From positions 124,001 through 188,000 of the forward strand of contig JASNYI010000002.1 of the NCBI GenBank assembly GCA_048500275.1: DNA of 64,000 nt, given 5' to 3'. The DNA comes from UBA5066 sp048500275. Its GTDB lineage: Bacteria; Acidobacteriota; Thermoanaerobaculia; UBA5066. The notes below the pieces were generated by a model. It ran no database searches. It was not told where the DNA came from and worked only from the letters and a program-made list of their open reading frames with translations. Below, one piece after another: positions 48,293-55,941 of the stretch (position 1 is the first letter of the stretch; every line of letters starts with the position of its first letter). The position numbers and the translations under genes were made by a program.

Positions 48293-48987
48293 GGTCCTTC
48301 CTTCCCGGTCCAGACTACGTCGTCCTCGTCGCCGGGCGTGCCGTTCGGTCCCGGGGAGCGGATCTCGCACTCCTCGAAGAGGGGCGTGCCGTCCTCGGAC
48401 GGGTGGGGGCGGGGCTTCTTCGCCACGTACGCGATGGGGTTCCCCCAGCCGTCGGTGAAGAGGTGCTTCGGGGCGGGTCCGATGCGACGCTCCACGGCCG
48501 CGAAGTCGGCGGGAAAGCCCCCGCTCTCGATGCCGTAGATCTCGACGACCTTCTTCAGCTGCCGGATGTGGTCGGCCGTCGTCGCTCGCCGCTGGGCCCG
48601 GAAGAAGATGGAGAAGGAGACGAGGGCCGGGACGACGAGGAGGAGGATCGCCCACACCCAGCCGGGCATTCGGACCGAAGAGGCGGTGTTCCGCGCCGCC
48701 CAGGTCGCGCGCGCCGCGGCCGATGGAGATGTCCTCGAATCGTGACCGCACTCGGGACAGGTCGTGACGCCGGCCGCGCGGAGCGTCGTCGCGCCGCAGA
48801 GCGCACAGGTGACCGGCAGGGGCCTCGGCGCTCCCCTCGCGGGCTCCTTCCGGAGCGGGGCGCGACAGAACTCGCACGCGGCGGCGCCGGGCGTGTTGGG
48901 CCAGCCGCAGCTCCCGCAGGGGCGGGCCGACGGGGCAGCCCCGGTGTTGGCCGGGGCGGGTGCCGGGGGGTGGCCCGGGACGGACAT
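48289..48987 (-). CDS. Zinc-ribbon membrane protein with GspG-like C-terminal domain
   Basis: The 232-residue protein has two N-terminal zinc ribbons (CGSCGWPN with CEFC; CALCGATT with CPECGHD), one membrane helix (MPGWVWAILLLVVPALVSF, about 130-148) and a C-terminal region like type II secretion pseudopilin GspG: ADHIRQLKKVVEIYGIESGG, then DGWGNPIAYVAKK and an acidic GTPGDEDDVVW end. It lacks the prepilin leader, so it is not processed like a pilin; the helix acts as an internal anchor. A GGAGG site supports the ATG. It heads the kinase operon. Confidence 0.78.
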   Translation of the reverse strand: MSVPGHPPAPAPANTGAAPSARPCGSCGWPNTPGAAACEFCRAPLRKEPARGAPRPLPVTCALCGATTLRAAGVTTCPECGHDSRTSPSAAARATWAARNTASSVRMPGWVWAILLLVVPALVSFSIFFRAQRRATTADHIRQLKKVVEIYGIESGGFPADFAAVERRIGPAPKHLFTDGWGNPIAYVAKKPRPHPSEDGTPLFEECEIRSPGPNGTPGDEDDVVWTGKEGP

Positions 48988-49021
48988 CGGCGACCTCCGC
49001 CTCTTCTGACGGCCGGAATTG

Positions 49022-49027
49022 TAGGAT
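49022..49027 (+). promoter_or_regulatory. Putative -10 element (TAGGAT), leaderless start
   Basis: TAGGAT lies 7 nt before the GTG at 49035 in the short gap divergent from the kinase operon. It overlaps the alternative ATG at 49026, which argues for the GTG start. Confidence 0.42.
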
Positions 49028-49034
49028 GACCTCC

Positions 49035-49421
49035 GTGAAGGTCCGCGCGGTTTGTCCCGCCTGCGGCCGCCCCGCCTCGTCGCCCGGCCGCTCCGAGTGC
49101 CTCTACTGCGGCGCACCGCTGACGGCGGTCGTCACCGGAACCGTCTCGGCGGCCGGGAGCGGGAAGCCGGTGACGGTGGCGCCGGAGAATCTCAGGAGCC
49201 CCGGTCCCGTATCGCTGGCGACCCCGGTACCCCCCCCGGCCGCGAAGCCGGCCTGGATGAGATACGAGGCCGAGGAGCGGCCCGTTGCCCGCTTCTTCGA
49301 GAGCGGCTGGGTCCGCTTCTTCCTCGTCGTCGCGTTCGTCCTCGCGGGCATCCTGGCCATCGCGAAGCTCATCGACGACCACAGGCCGCCGGGGTTCGTG
49401 CAGGATCCCGTGGAGCGGTGA
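49035..49421 (+). CDS. Small zinc-ribbon membrane protein
   Basis: The 128-residue protein begins with one zinc ribbon (CPACGRPA with CLYCGAPL), passes through a Pro/Ala-rich linker, and ends in a single membrane helix (FFLVVAFVLAGILAIAKLI) with a short tail. The start is the GTG because a -10-like TAGGAT overlaps the ATG three codons upstream. It is divergent from the operon of zinc-ribbon proteins and Ser/Thr kinase and probably belongs to the same system. No enzyme activity is evident. Confidence 0.7.
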   Translation: MKVRAVCPACGRPASSPGRSECLYCGAPLTAVVTGTVSAAGSGKPVTVAPENLRSPGPVSLATPVPPPAAKPAWMRYEAEERPVARFFESGWVRFFLVVAFVLAGILAIAKLIDDHRPPGFVQDPVER

Positions 49422-49498
49422 CCGGCGGCGACGCGCTGCGCCCTGTCTCGGGCTCTGCGGTCCCCGGCGTCCGGGTCGGCTCGCAGTGCCCCGGATGA

Positions 49499-49526
49499 GG
49501 ACGGAGGGGCGGCCGCCCCTCCGTCC
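49499..49526. terminator. Perfect palindrome between convergent genes, likely bidirectional terminator
   Basis: Fourteen-base arms (GGACGGAGGGGCGG and its complement) meet with no spacer, giving a stable 12-bp stem with a tetraloop. It sits between the convergent zinc-ribbon and symporter genes. The U-tracts on both sides are poor, so termination is likely but not proven. Confidence 0.55.
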
Positions 49527-49539
49527 CCCGGTCCTCTTC

Positions 49540-51468
49540 TCAGGCCGTCGCTTCCGCGACCTGCTCCTTTCGCCCGGTCATCAGCGAGACGACGACGAGG
49601 ACGAGGAACCCGAGCGGGATCGTGACGATGGCCGGCTGGCTGAACGGCACGAGCGCCCCCGCCGGGTCGAGCCCGTAGACGTCCTTGAACGCCTGAGCGC
49701 TCAGGAGGATCCAGGCGAGCGACGAGACCATGCCGACGAGGATGGCGGCCGTGATTCCCTGCTTGGTCGTCCGCTTCCAGAAGAGGAGCATGACGAGCGA
49801 CGGCAGGTTGGCCGAGGCCGCGATGTTGAACGCCCAGCCGACGAGGAAGTTGACGTTCATCTTCGCGAAGAGGATGCCGAGGACGATGGCCAGCGCCCCG
49901 ACGCACATCGCAGCGACCTTGGCCGAGCGGACCTTTCGCGCGTCGTCCATCTTCATCTTGAGGAAGTTCGTCATCAGGTCGTGCGCCACGGCGCCGCTGG
50001 CGGCCATGATCAGTCCCGAGACGGTGCCGAGGACGGTCGTGAACGCCACGGCGGAGATGACCGCGAAGAGGAGCTCGTTGAAGCTCCGGGCCAGGAGGGG
50101 GGCCGCCATGTTCGAGTCGGTGACGTCGAGGGTCCCGGAGGTCATGGCGCCGAGCCCGAGATAGAGCGTGAGGACGTAGAAGAATCCGATCGCCGCGATC
50201 CCGACGACCGTGCTCTTGCGGGCGCTGGCCTGGTCCTTGACGGTGTAGTAGCGGATCAGGATGTGCGGCAGGGAGGCCGTGCCGCAGAAGAGGGCGAGCA
50301 TGAGAGAGAGGAAGTCGAGCTTGTCGCCGAGCTTCTCGCTGCGCACCTTGCGGAAGGTCGGGCTCGAACCGGGGGTCATGAAGTCCCGACCCTCGGTCGG
50401 CTTCTGGAAGTAGACCGTCGTCGCGCCCCCGCCCGGCTCGGCGATCTTTTCGCTGCCCCAGAGGACGATCTCGCTGTCCTGCATGGTCTGGAGGAACGAG
50501 ATCGGACCAAGCGGTCCGGTCTCGGTCGCGCCGCCCGGCAGGCGCGAGGCGTGCCCGACCGGGATCAGGTCGCCCTCGCCGGGGCCCTTCCCCTGGGGGC
50601 GTCCGTTCGCGAGCCGGCGGCCGTTCGGAAGGACGGTCAGCGTCTGGGCCACGTCGAGGGCCCCGCCTTCGGACCGGCGCCAGACCGTCACGAGCCCCGT
50701 CGCCTCGTCGCGCACGCGGACGTACGGCTTCCCAACCCAACCACCCTCCTCGGGGAGGACCGTGACCCCGGGGGCGCCGGTCACCTCGGCCGCGGGCACG
50801 CCCCGCCGGAGCGAAGCGGCCCCGTTGGCGTCGTCCCCGGCGTCGGGCGTCCGGATGCCGCGGTAGAGGATCATCAGCGTCATCAGGAAGCAGAGGGCCA
50901 CGAGGGCCGAGCCCTTGATGAACTGGACCCACGTCGTCGAGACCATGCCGGCGGTCGTCACGATCAGCGTGACGACGCAGCCGACGATCAGGACGCCGAC
51001 CCAGTGCGGGAAGCCGAGCAGGGGCGTGACGAGGGCGCCCGCGCCGACCATCTGCGGGATCAGGTAGAAGCAGCTCACGACGAGCGTGCTGATGGCGGCC
51101 GCCAGCTTGATGCCGCGCGAGTTGAACTTGTTGTCGAGGGCGTCGGCGAAGGTGTAGCGGCCGAGGCGCTTCATCGGCTCGGCGACGATGAAGAGAGCCA
51201 CGATCCAGCCGGCGAGGTAGCCGATGGAGTAGAGGAACCCGTCGTAGCCGAAAAACGCGATCATCCCGCAGATGCCGAGGAACGACGCGGCCGAGAGGTA
51301 GTCCCCGGCGAAGGCGATGCCGTTGACGGCCCAGTGGATCCCGCCCCCGGCCGCGAAGTAGCCCTGGGCCGACTTCGCCTTCCCGCCGAGGTAGAAGCTG
51401 ATCGCCAGCACGGCGCCTGCGAAGAGGAGGAAGACCCCGATCGCGACGGCCGAGGAGGCGTGGATCAC
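49540..51468 (-). CDS. Sodium:solute symporter, acetate permease (ActP)-like, with large insertion
   Basis: The 642-residue SSS-family transporter has about 13 helices. The family core motifs include GGKAKSAQGYFAAGGGIHWAVNG, FAGDYLSAASFLG and GYLAGWIVALFIVAEPMKR. It is longer than typical acetate permeases: between residues of about 200 and 380, beta-rich hydrophilic sequence (VRVRDEATGLVTVWRR, then VLPNGRRLANG) interrupts the helices before DKLDFLSLMLALFCGTASLP. The GTG overlaps the DUF485 stop by 4 nt, the usual YjcH-ActP pairing, which supports acetate or short-chain carboxylate uptake. The insertion's role is unknown. Confidence 0.9.
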   Translation of the reverse strand: MIHASSAVAIGVFLLFAGAVLAISFYLGGKAKSAQGYFAAGGGIHWAVNGIAFAGDYLSAASFLGICGMIAFFGYDGFLYSIGYLAGWIVALFIVAEPMKRLGRYTFADALDNKFNSRGIKLAAAISTLVVSCFYLIPQMVGAGALVTPLLGFPHWVGVLIVGCVVTLIVTTAGMVSTTWVQFIKGSALVALCFLMTLMILYRGIRTPDAGDDANGAASLRRGVPAAEVTGAPGVTVLPEEGGWVGKPYVRVRDEATGLVTVWRRSEGGALDVAQTLTVLPNGRRLANGRPQGKGPGEGDLIPVGHASRLPGGATETGPLGPISFLQTMQDSEIVLWGSEKIAEPGGGATTVYFQKPTEGRDFMTPGSSPTFRKVRSEKLGDKLDFLSLMLALFCGTASLPHILIRYYTVKDQASARKSTVVGIAAIGFFYVLTLYLGLGAMTSGTLDVTDSNMAAPLLARSFNELLFAVISAVAFTTVLGTVSGLIMAASGAVAHDLMTNFLKMKMDDARKVRSAKVAAMCVGALAIVLGILFAKMNVNFLVGWAFNIAASANLPSLVMLLFWKRTTKQGITAAILVGMVSSLAWILLSAQAFKDVYGLDPAGALVPFSQPAIVTIPLGFLVLVVVSLMTGRKEQVAEATA

Positions 51469-51749
51469 GACGCCCCTCCCGTGGTCGACTTGCGGCTGAT
51501 CACCAGATAGAGGAGCGCCAGGACGAGAGCCGCAACGATCAGCGCGAAACCGTAGGAGACCGAGAGGTTCACACCTCCGAGGAACGGCCGGCCCATGACC
51601 TCCGGCCGGAAGGCCGAGAGGGCCATGAAGCCCCCGTAGAAGAGGACATAGACCGCGAAGAGCCCCACGCCCAGCCGCGAGTTGTAGGCGACGACGTGAG
51701 CCTCTTCCTGCTCCGCCGCACCGGTTGCCTTGAAGTCGAGTCCGCCCAT
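51465..51749 (-). CDS. DUF485 family membrane protein (YjcH-like)
   Basis: The 94-residue protein has two membrane helices: LGVGLFAVYVLFYGGFMALS and VSYGFALIVAALVLALLYLV. The VAYNSRLGVGLFAVYVLFY region is typical of DUF485 proteins that accompany acetate permeases. A GGGAGGG site lies upstream of the ATG. Transcription likely starts from a TTGACA promoter about 60 nt upstream, and a 15-bp palindrome in the leader may bind a regulator. It is cotranscribed and translationally coupled with the symporter. Confidence 0.9.
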   Translation of the reverse strand: MGGLDFKATGAAEQEEAHVVAYNSRLGVGLFAVYVLFYGGFMALSAFRPEVMGRPFLGGVNLSVSYGFALIVAALVLALLYLVISRKSTTGGAS

Positions 51750-51772
51750 GGTCCCTCCCCCGTTCGCTCTCC

Positions 51773-51787
51773 GGACGTCGCACGTCC
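51773..51787. promoter_or_regulatory. Palindromic operator candidate in the symporter leader
   Basis: GGACGT-CGC-ACGTCC is a perfect 6+3+6 palindrome between the promoter and the DUF485 start codon, where a repressor would block transcription. A second, looser repeat (CGAGAT...ATCTCG, 51841-51867) flanks the -35 side. Confidence 0.4.
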
Positions 51788-51806
51788 GCCTCGTGAGCAG
51801 CGAGGC

Positions 51807-51836
51807 AGCGTATCCGCGCGGCGCGCGAGCTGTCAA
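51807..51836 (-). promoter_or_regulatory. Sigma70-type promoter of the DUF485-symporter operon
   Basis: On the minus strand a perfect -35 box TTGACA (51831-51836) is separated by 18 nt from TACGCT (51807-51812), about 58 nt before the start codon. It is the only TTGACA promoter I could see in an intergenic gap here. Confidence 0.55.
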
Positions 51837-51952
51837 CGAACGAGATGTCCAGATACGTGCGATCTCGACGTCCGAACAGGACTGGACCGGGGCTGATGGC
51901 CCGGTCCGGCCCGTCGGGGGAGGGAGCGGGGCCGCGGCGGGCCCCGAACGCG

Positions 51953-54900
51953 TCAGCCCGTCCCGCCGAGGAGCTCGAAGCGCGTCCGGCTCTGCACCGC
52001 CTCGATGGCGGCGAAGCCCTGCTTGAGGAGCGTGAGCTCGGTGGCGGAGAGGCGGGCGAGCGGGACCAGGTTGTCGGGCGCCTGGCCCGCAAGTACCTGC
52101 GACACCTGGTGGCGCAGCCTGAGGCGCATCATCAGGTCGAAGGCCGCGACGACGTCGTCACAGGTGGCGGCCGGGAGCGCCTCGAGGCCGACGAGCCCCT
52201 TCAGCCGCCCGGTGGTGCTGCTCTCGGCGAGACCGTGCCGGAGCGCGAAGACGCGGGCGAAGGTCGCGATGGGGAGCGCGGCGTCCTTGAGGTCGAGGCG
52301 GCCGGCGTGCTCCCCTCCCGCGCCGCCCGGCAGGATCCTCCCGAAGAGGCGCACCGGCGGGCGGAACTCCAGGGAGCTCTGCGCGAGGCGCGGCAGGAAG
52401 TCGGGGGCGGCGCCGACCGTCGCGTGGATGTCCCGACGCAGGTCCGTCACCAGGGCGCCGTTGCCGGTCACCGCCCGGAGGTCGAAGAAGATGCTCAGCT
52501 CGACGAGCTGCCTGGGGGTCGATTCGCGGATCCAGCGCCGGAAGGTCTCCTTCCAGGCGTCGAGCGAGAGGCACCAGGCCGGGTTGCTGGCCATGACGTC
52601 GCCGCGGCAAGCCCGGTAGCCGGCCTGGTCCAGCCAGCCGCACGCGAGCCGGCCGAGGCGGGTGAAGTAGCCCCTCAGGGCGTCCTCGTCGGCTCCCTCC
52701 GGCGGGGCGAAGACGATGGCGTTGTCCTGGTCGGTCGCGAGCGTCTGCTCGTGACGGGCCTGGCTCCCCATGGCGAAGAAGGCGAAGTCGCACGGGGGCG
52801 GGCCGAGCTCGGTCGTGGCGAGGGCGACGAGCCGCTCGCCGGCGGCGTCGGAGACCGAGGCGATCATCCGCGTGAGGTGCCGCGGCAGGGCGTCGCAGCG
52901 CAGGAGCGTCGCCACGAGGCCCGCCGTCCGCCGGCAGAGGCGCACGACCTCCTCGACCGTCCCGGCGCGGGCGATCTCCCGGGCCAGGACGAGCGCCCCG
53001 TAGCTCTGGAACTGCAGCAGCGTCGCGACGTCGACGGCGCCGACGACCTGCCCCTCGGCGTCCTCTACCACGAGGTGGCGGACGCGGTGCTCCTCCATCG
53101 CCTGGAGGGCCTCGTACACCGGGGCGTCGTCGAGGAGGGTGTGGAGCGGTGCGGACATGACGCGGCGCACGGGCGCCCGGGCGTCGCCGAGAGCGGCGGA
53201 GAGGCCGCGCCGGATCTCCCGGTCGGTCACGAGGCCCAGCGGCTCGCCCTTCTCGGACTGGACGACGACGGCGGTCGTCGAGGCGGGGGAGAGCATCTCG
53301 GCCGCCGCGACGACCGTCGTGTCGGGGAGGCAGAACGCCACCGGGTGGACGACCTCCCGCACGGGCTCGGAGAGGAACGAGAGCGAGCTGCGCAGCCGTT
53401 CGAGCATCGCGTCCCTCTCGGCGTCCTGCCGGGTCCGCGCCGTCACGTCCTGAAGGACGGCGTCGACGAAGGCGGGCTCTCCGGCCTCGTCCCGGGCGAG
53501 AGAGGCCGTGAGTGCGAGCGCCCTGGCCTCGCCGTCCAGCGTCGCGACGTAGAGGGTGCGGCGCGCCACCTCTTCCGCGAGGAGCTCCTCGCGGAGCGTG
53601 TCGAGGTCGCGGTCGTCGGTCAGGAGGTCGGCCAGGGCGGGCGGGTCGTCGCCGGCCGCGCCCCGAAGCGAGCCCAGGATCGCGGCGGCCGCCGGGTTCG
53701 CTTCGACGATCGCGCCGCGCCGCGCGAACCGGGCCCGGAGAAGACCCATCGGGACGCCGCGGGCGACGGGCCCGAGGTCGGAGGCGTCCGGGGCGCCGGC
53801 CCGCCCGCGCGGGGAGCCCGCCGACACCTCGCGCGCGTTCAGGATGAAGCCACGTTCTCCGGCGAAGGTGATCGCCGAGACCGAAAGGACGCACTCGACG
53901 AGCCGGCCGTCCCGGCTCCGGAGGGCGCCGTCCACGCTCCCGGCGACGTCCTCGCCGTCGTTCACGCGCGCCACGGCCGACCAGACCCTCTCGTTCCCCG
54001 ACCCGGAGGGGAGGAGGTCCTCGAGGTCGTAGAGCTCGAGCTCCGCGGCCGAGTAGCCGAGGAGGCGCAGGAGGACGGGGTTGGCGTACCGGAGCCGCCC
54101 GTCGAGGACGAGGAGCGTCCCTTCCGTGGCGGCCTCGACGAGCGACCGGTAGCGTCGCGTCGACCTCCTCAGCCCGTCCTCGGCGCGCGAGCGTTCCCGC
54201 TCGAGGGCGAGCCCTTCCCGCATGACCCAGCCGAGGAGGAGCGCGAGGAGCGCGGCGATGCCGAGGGCCACCCGGTACCCGTTCCGCTCGATCCTCGCGA
54301 TCTCGGCCTTCACGTCGTCGAGGTAGAGGCCCGTCCCGATGACCCATCCCCACGGCGCGAAGCCCCGGACGTAGGACTCCTTCGGAGCCATCCGCCCCGG
54401 GTCGTCCTTCCACTGCCAGACGTACTCGATGGTGCCCTCGCCCTGCCGGCGGACGAGCTGCGCGAACTCGACGAAGATGCGTACGCCCCGCGGGTCGCGA
54501 AATTCGGAGACGTCCTGCCCTTCGAGGTCCCGGCGCCAGGGGTGCATGACGATGCGCGGGTGCATGTCCTGCAGCCAGAAGTAGTCCTTTCCCTCGCGGC
54601 CGTAGCGCAGGGCTGAGATCCGGGCGCGGGCCAGCTCCTGCGCCTGGGCACGGTCGTAGCGCCCTTCCCGCTCCCCGGCCTCGATCTCGGCGAGGAGGCT
54701 GAAGGCCGAGGCGACGAGCTCGCGGATCGTCTCCCGCTTGCGGTCGAGGAGAGAGCGCTCGAACGACGGGAGGAGGAAACCGAAGATGGCCGCGACGAAG
54801 AGCGCCAGGGCGAGGAGCGATGGCAGGAGGATGTGGAGGGCGAAGTGGCGCCGCATCGACCGGCGTGTCGTCGATTCGGCGGGTCCGGCCTCGTCCGGGG

Positions 54901-55651
54901 TGCCCGGGGCCTTCGGACCGGGGACCCTGAGCAGGCTCCGGAAGTCCTTCCAGGCGTCCACCGGCACCTCGACGCCGAGCCTCTCGTTCTCCTCGGGGCC
55001 GTGGACGTCCGACCCGGCGCTCACCGCCAGTCCGAGCTCGCGGGCGAGACCGGCGAGCTCGGACTGGCGGGACCCGGAGTAGCCGGAGTAGCGGGCCTCG
55101 AGGCCGTCGAGGCCGAGCTCTTTCAGGCGCACCAGGAGCGGGCGGAGGCTCTCGACGTCGGGACGGACCGTGAAGGGGTGCGCCAGGAAGACCCGTCCCC
55201 CGGCGTCGTGGAGGAGGCGGATCGCCGCCTCGGCGGAGATCCGTCCGCTCGCGGCTCCGCCGGGGCGCTCTGCGCCTCCCGTCGCGGGACGGTCGAGACG
55301 GCGCAGGGCGTCGGCGAGGCTCCCGTTCTCGGGCTCGGCGCTCGGCGGGTGCCTGCCCCACGTTTCGACGATGCCGGGATCCGCCGGGTCGAAACCCCAG
55401 GAGAGCAGGTGGATCTCCTCCTCGCCGAAGGAGACCGTCGCCTCGAGCCCGGGGACGAAGGCGACGCCGCGGCGCGCGAGCGCCTCGCGGAACGCGGGGA
55501 GCCCCTCCACGGTGTCGTGGTCGGTCAGCGACGCGACGACGACCCCCGAGTCGGCCAGCTGGTCGGCCAGCGCCTCGGGCCCGAGGGCGCCGTCGCTGGC
55601 GGTCGAGTGGCAGTGCAGCTCGACGCGGATCGTGGCCCGGTCCGTCGTCAT
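51953..55651 (-). CDS. PHP - Cache - PAS - CBS - DUF294 nucleotidyltransferase signalling giant
   Basis: The 1232-residue protein starts with a complete PHP phosphoesterase domain (8-250; HCHSTASDG, SLTDHDTV, PGLEATV, GSDVHGP). A membrane helix (about 272-295), a Cache sensor (KDYFWLQDMHPRIVMHPWR, near 355) and a second helix (about 435-450) follow. Then come two PAS-like domains (from about 495 and 610), a CBS pair (765-890) and a DUF294 nucleotidyltransferase (GSQARHEQTLATDQDNA, near 960) with its helical C-terminus. DUF294-CBS proteins often neighbour ActP-type symporters, as here, and are thought to control them. The PHP and Cache/PAS fusions are unusual. The PHP part precedes the first helix, so both termini should be cytosolic. 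Confidence 0.88.
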   Translation of the reverse strand: MTTDRATIRVELHCHSTASDGALGPEALADQLADSGVVVASLTDHDTVEGLPAFREALARRGVAFVPGLEATVSFGEEEIHLLSWGFDPADPGIVETWGRHPPSAEPENGSLADALRRLDRPATGGAERPGGAASGRISAEAAIRLLHDAGGRVFLAHPFTVRPDVESLRPLLVRLKELGLDGLEARYSGYSGSRQSELAGLARELGLAVSAGSDVHGPEENERLGVEVPVDAWKDFRSLLRVPGPKAPGTPDEAGPAESTTRRSMRRHFALHILLPSLLALALFVAAIFGFLLPSFERSLLDRKRETIRELVASAFSLLAEIEAGEREGRYDRAQAQELARARISALRYGREGKDYFWLQDMHPRIVMHPWRRDLEGQDVSEFRDPRGVRIFVEFAQLVRRQGEGTIEYVWQWKDDPGRMAPKESYVRGFAPWGWVIGTGLYLDDVKAEIARIERNGYRVALGIAALLALLLGWVMREGLALERERSRAEDGLRRSTRRYRSLVEAATEGTLLVLDGRLRYANPVLLRLLGYSAAELELYDLEDLLPSGSGNERVWSAVARVNDGEDVAGSVDGALRSRDGRLVECVLSVSAITFAGERGFILNAREVSAGSPRGRAGAPDASDLGPVARGVPMGLLRARFARRGAIVEANPAAAAILGSLRGAAGDDPPALADLLTDDRDLDTLREELLAEEVARRTLYVATLDGEARALALTASLARDEAGEPAFVDAVLQDVTARTRQDAERDAMLERLRSSLSFLSEPVREVVHPVAFCLPDTTVVAAAEMLSPASTTAVVVQSEKGEPLGLVTDREIRRGLSAALGDARAPVRRVMSAPLHTLLDDAPVYEALQAMEEHRVRHLVVEDAEGQVVGAVDVATLLQFQSYGALVLAREIARAGTVEEVVRLCRRTAGLVATLLRCDALPRHLTRMIASVSDAAGERLVALATTELGPPPCDFAFFAMGSQARHEQTLATDQDNAIVFAPPEGADEDALRGYFTRLGRLACGWLDQAGYRACRGDVMASNPAWCLSLDAWKETFRRWIRESTPRQLVELSIFFDLRAVTGNGALVTDLRRDIHATVGAAPDFLPRLAQSSLEFRPPVRLFGRILPGGAGGEHAGRLDLKDAALPIATFARVFALRHGLAESSTTGRLKGLVGLEALPAATCDDVVAAFDLMMRLRLRHQVSQVLAGQAPDNLVPLARLSATELTLLKQGFAAIEAVQSRTRFELLGGTG

Positions 55652-55843
55652 CTCCCGGCGGCCCTCCCGATTCGTCCCGGTCTCACCGTCCGACTCCTCT
55701 CACGTCCCGGTCGTCGCGAGCGGAACGGACAACTGTACTGCGAACGGGGGCCGGCGTCGCGGAGATGCGCCCACGGCCGGGCCCCGGTCCCGGCGACGGG
55801 CCCGGGGCACCGACGGCTCTGCGCTCTCCCGGAGCGGCGGGCC

Positions 55844-55849
55844 TAGAAT
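55844..55849 (+). promoter_or_regulatory. Putative -10 element (TAGAAT) for response regulator/cyclase
   Basis: TAGAAT lies 92 nt upstream of the GTG start in the 290-nt divergent gap. Nothing else in that gap looks like a gene. Confidence 0.4.
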
Positions 55850-55941
55850 GGCCGGGACGCGGCTTGTGCGAGGCGGGACGCGGGGATCGCGACCGTCGCC
55901 CCTTCGGACGCGGAGGCAGGGATGACCGAACGGAGGAGGAC

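Noticed and set aside
49026..49034. ATG start for the small zinc-ribbon protein
   Set aside because: The ATG overlaps the TAGGAT box; a GTG three codons later has the 7-nt spacing seen at other leaderless genes. It remains a possible alternative.
51927..51946. Hairpin after the PHP-Cache-DUF294 gene as a terminator
   Set aside because: The stem is only 7 bp and no U-tract follows on the relevant strand.
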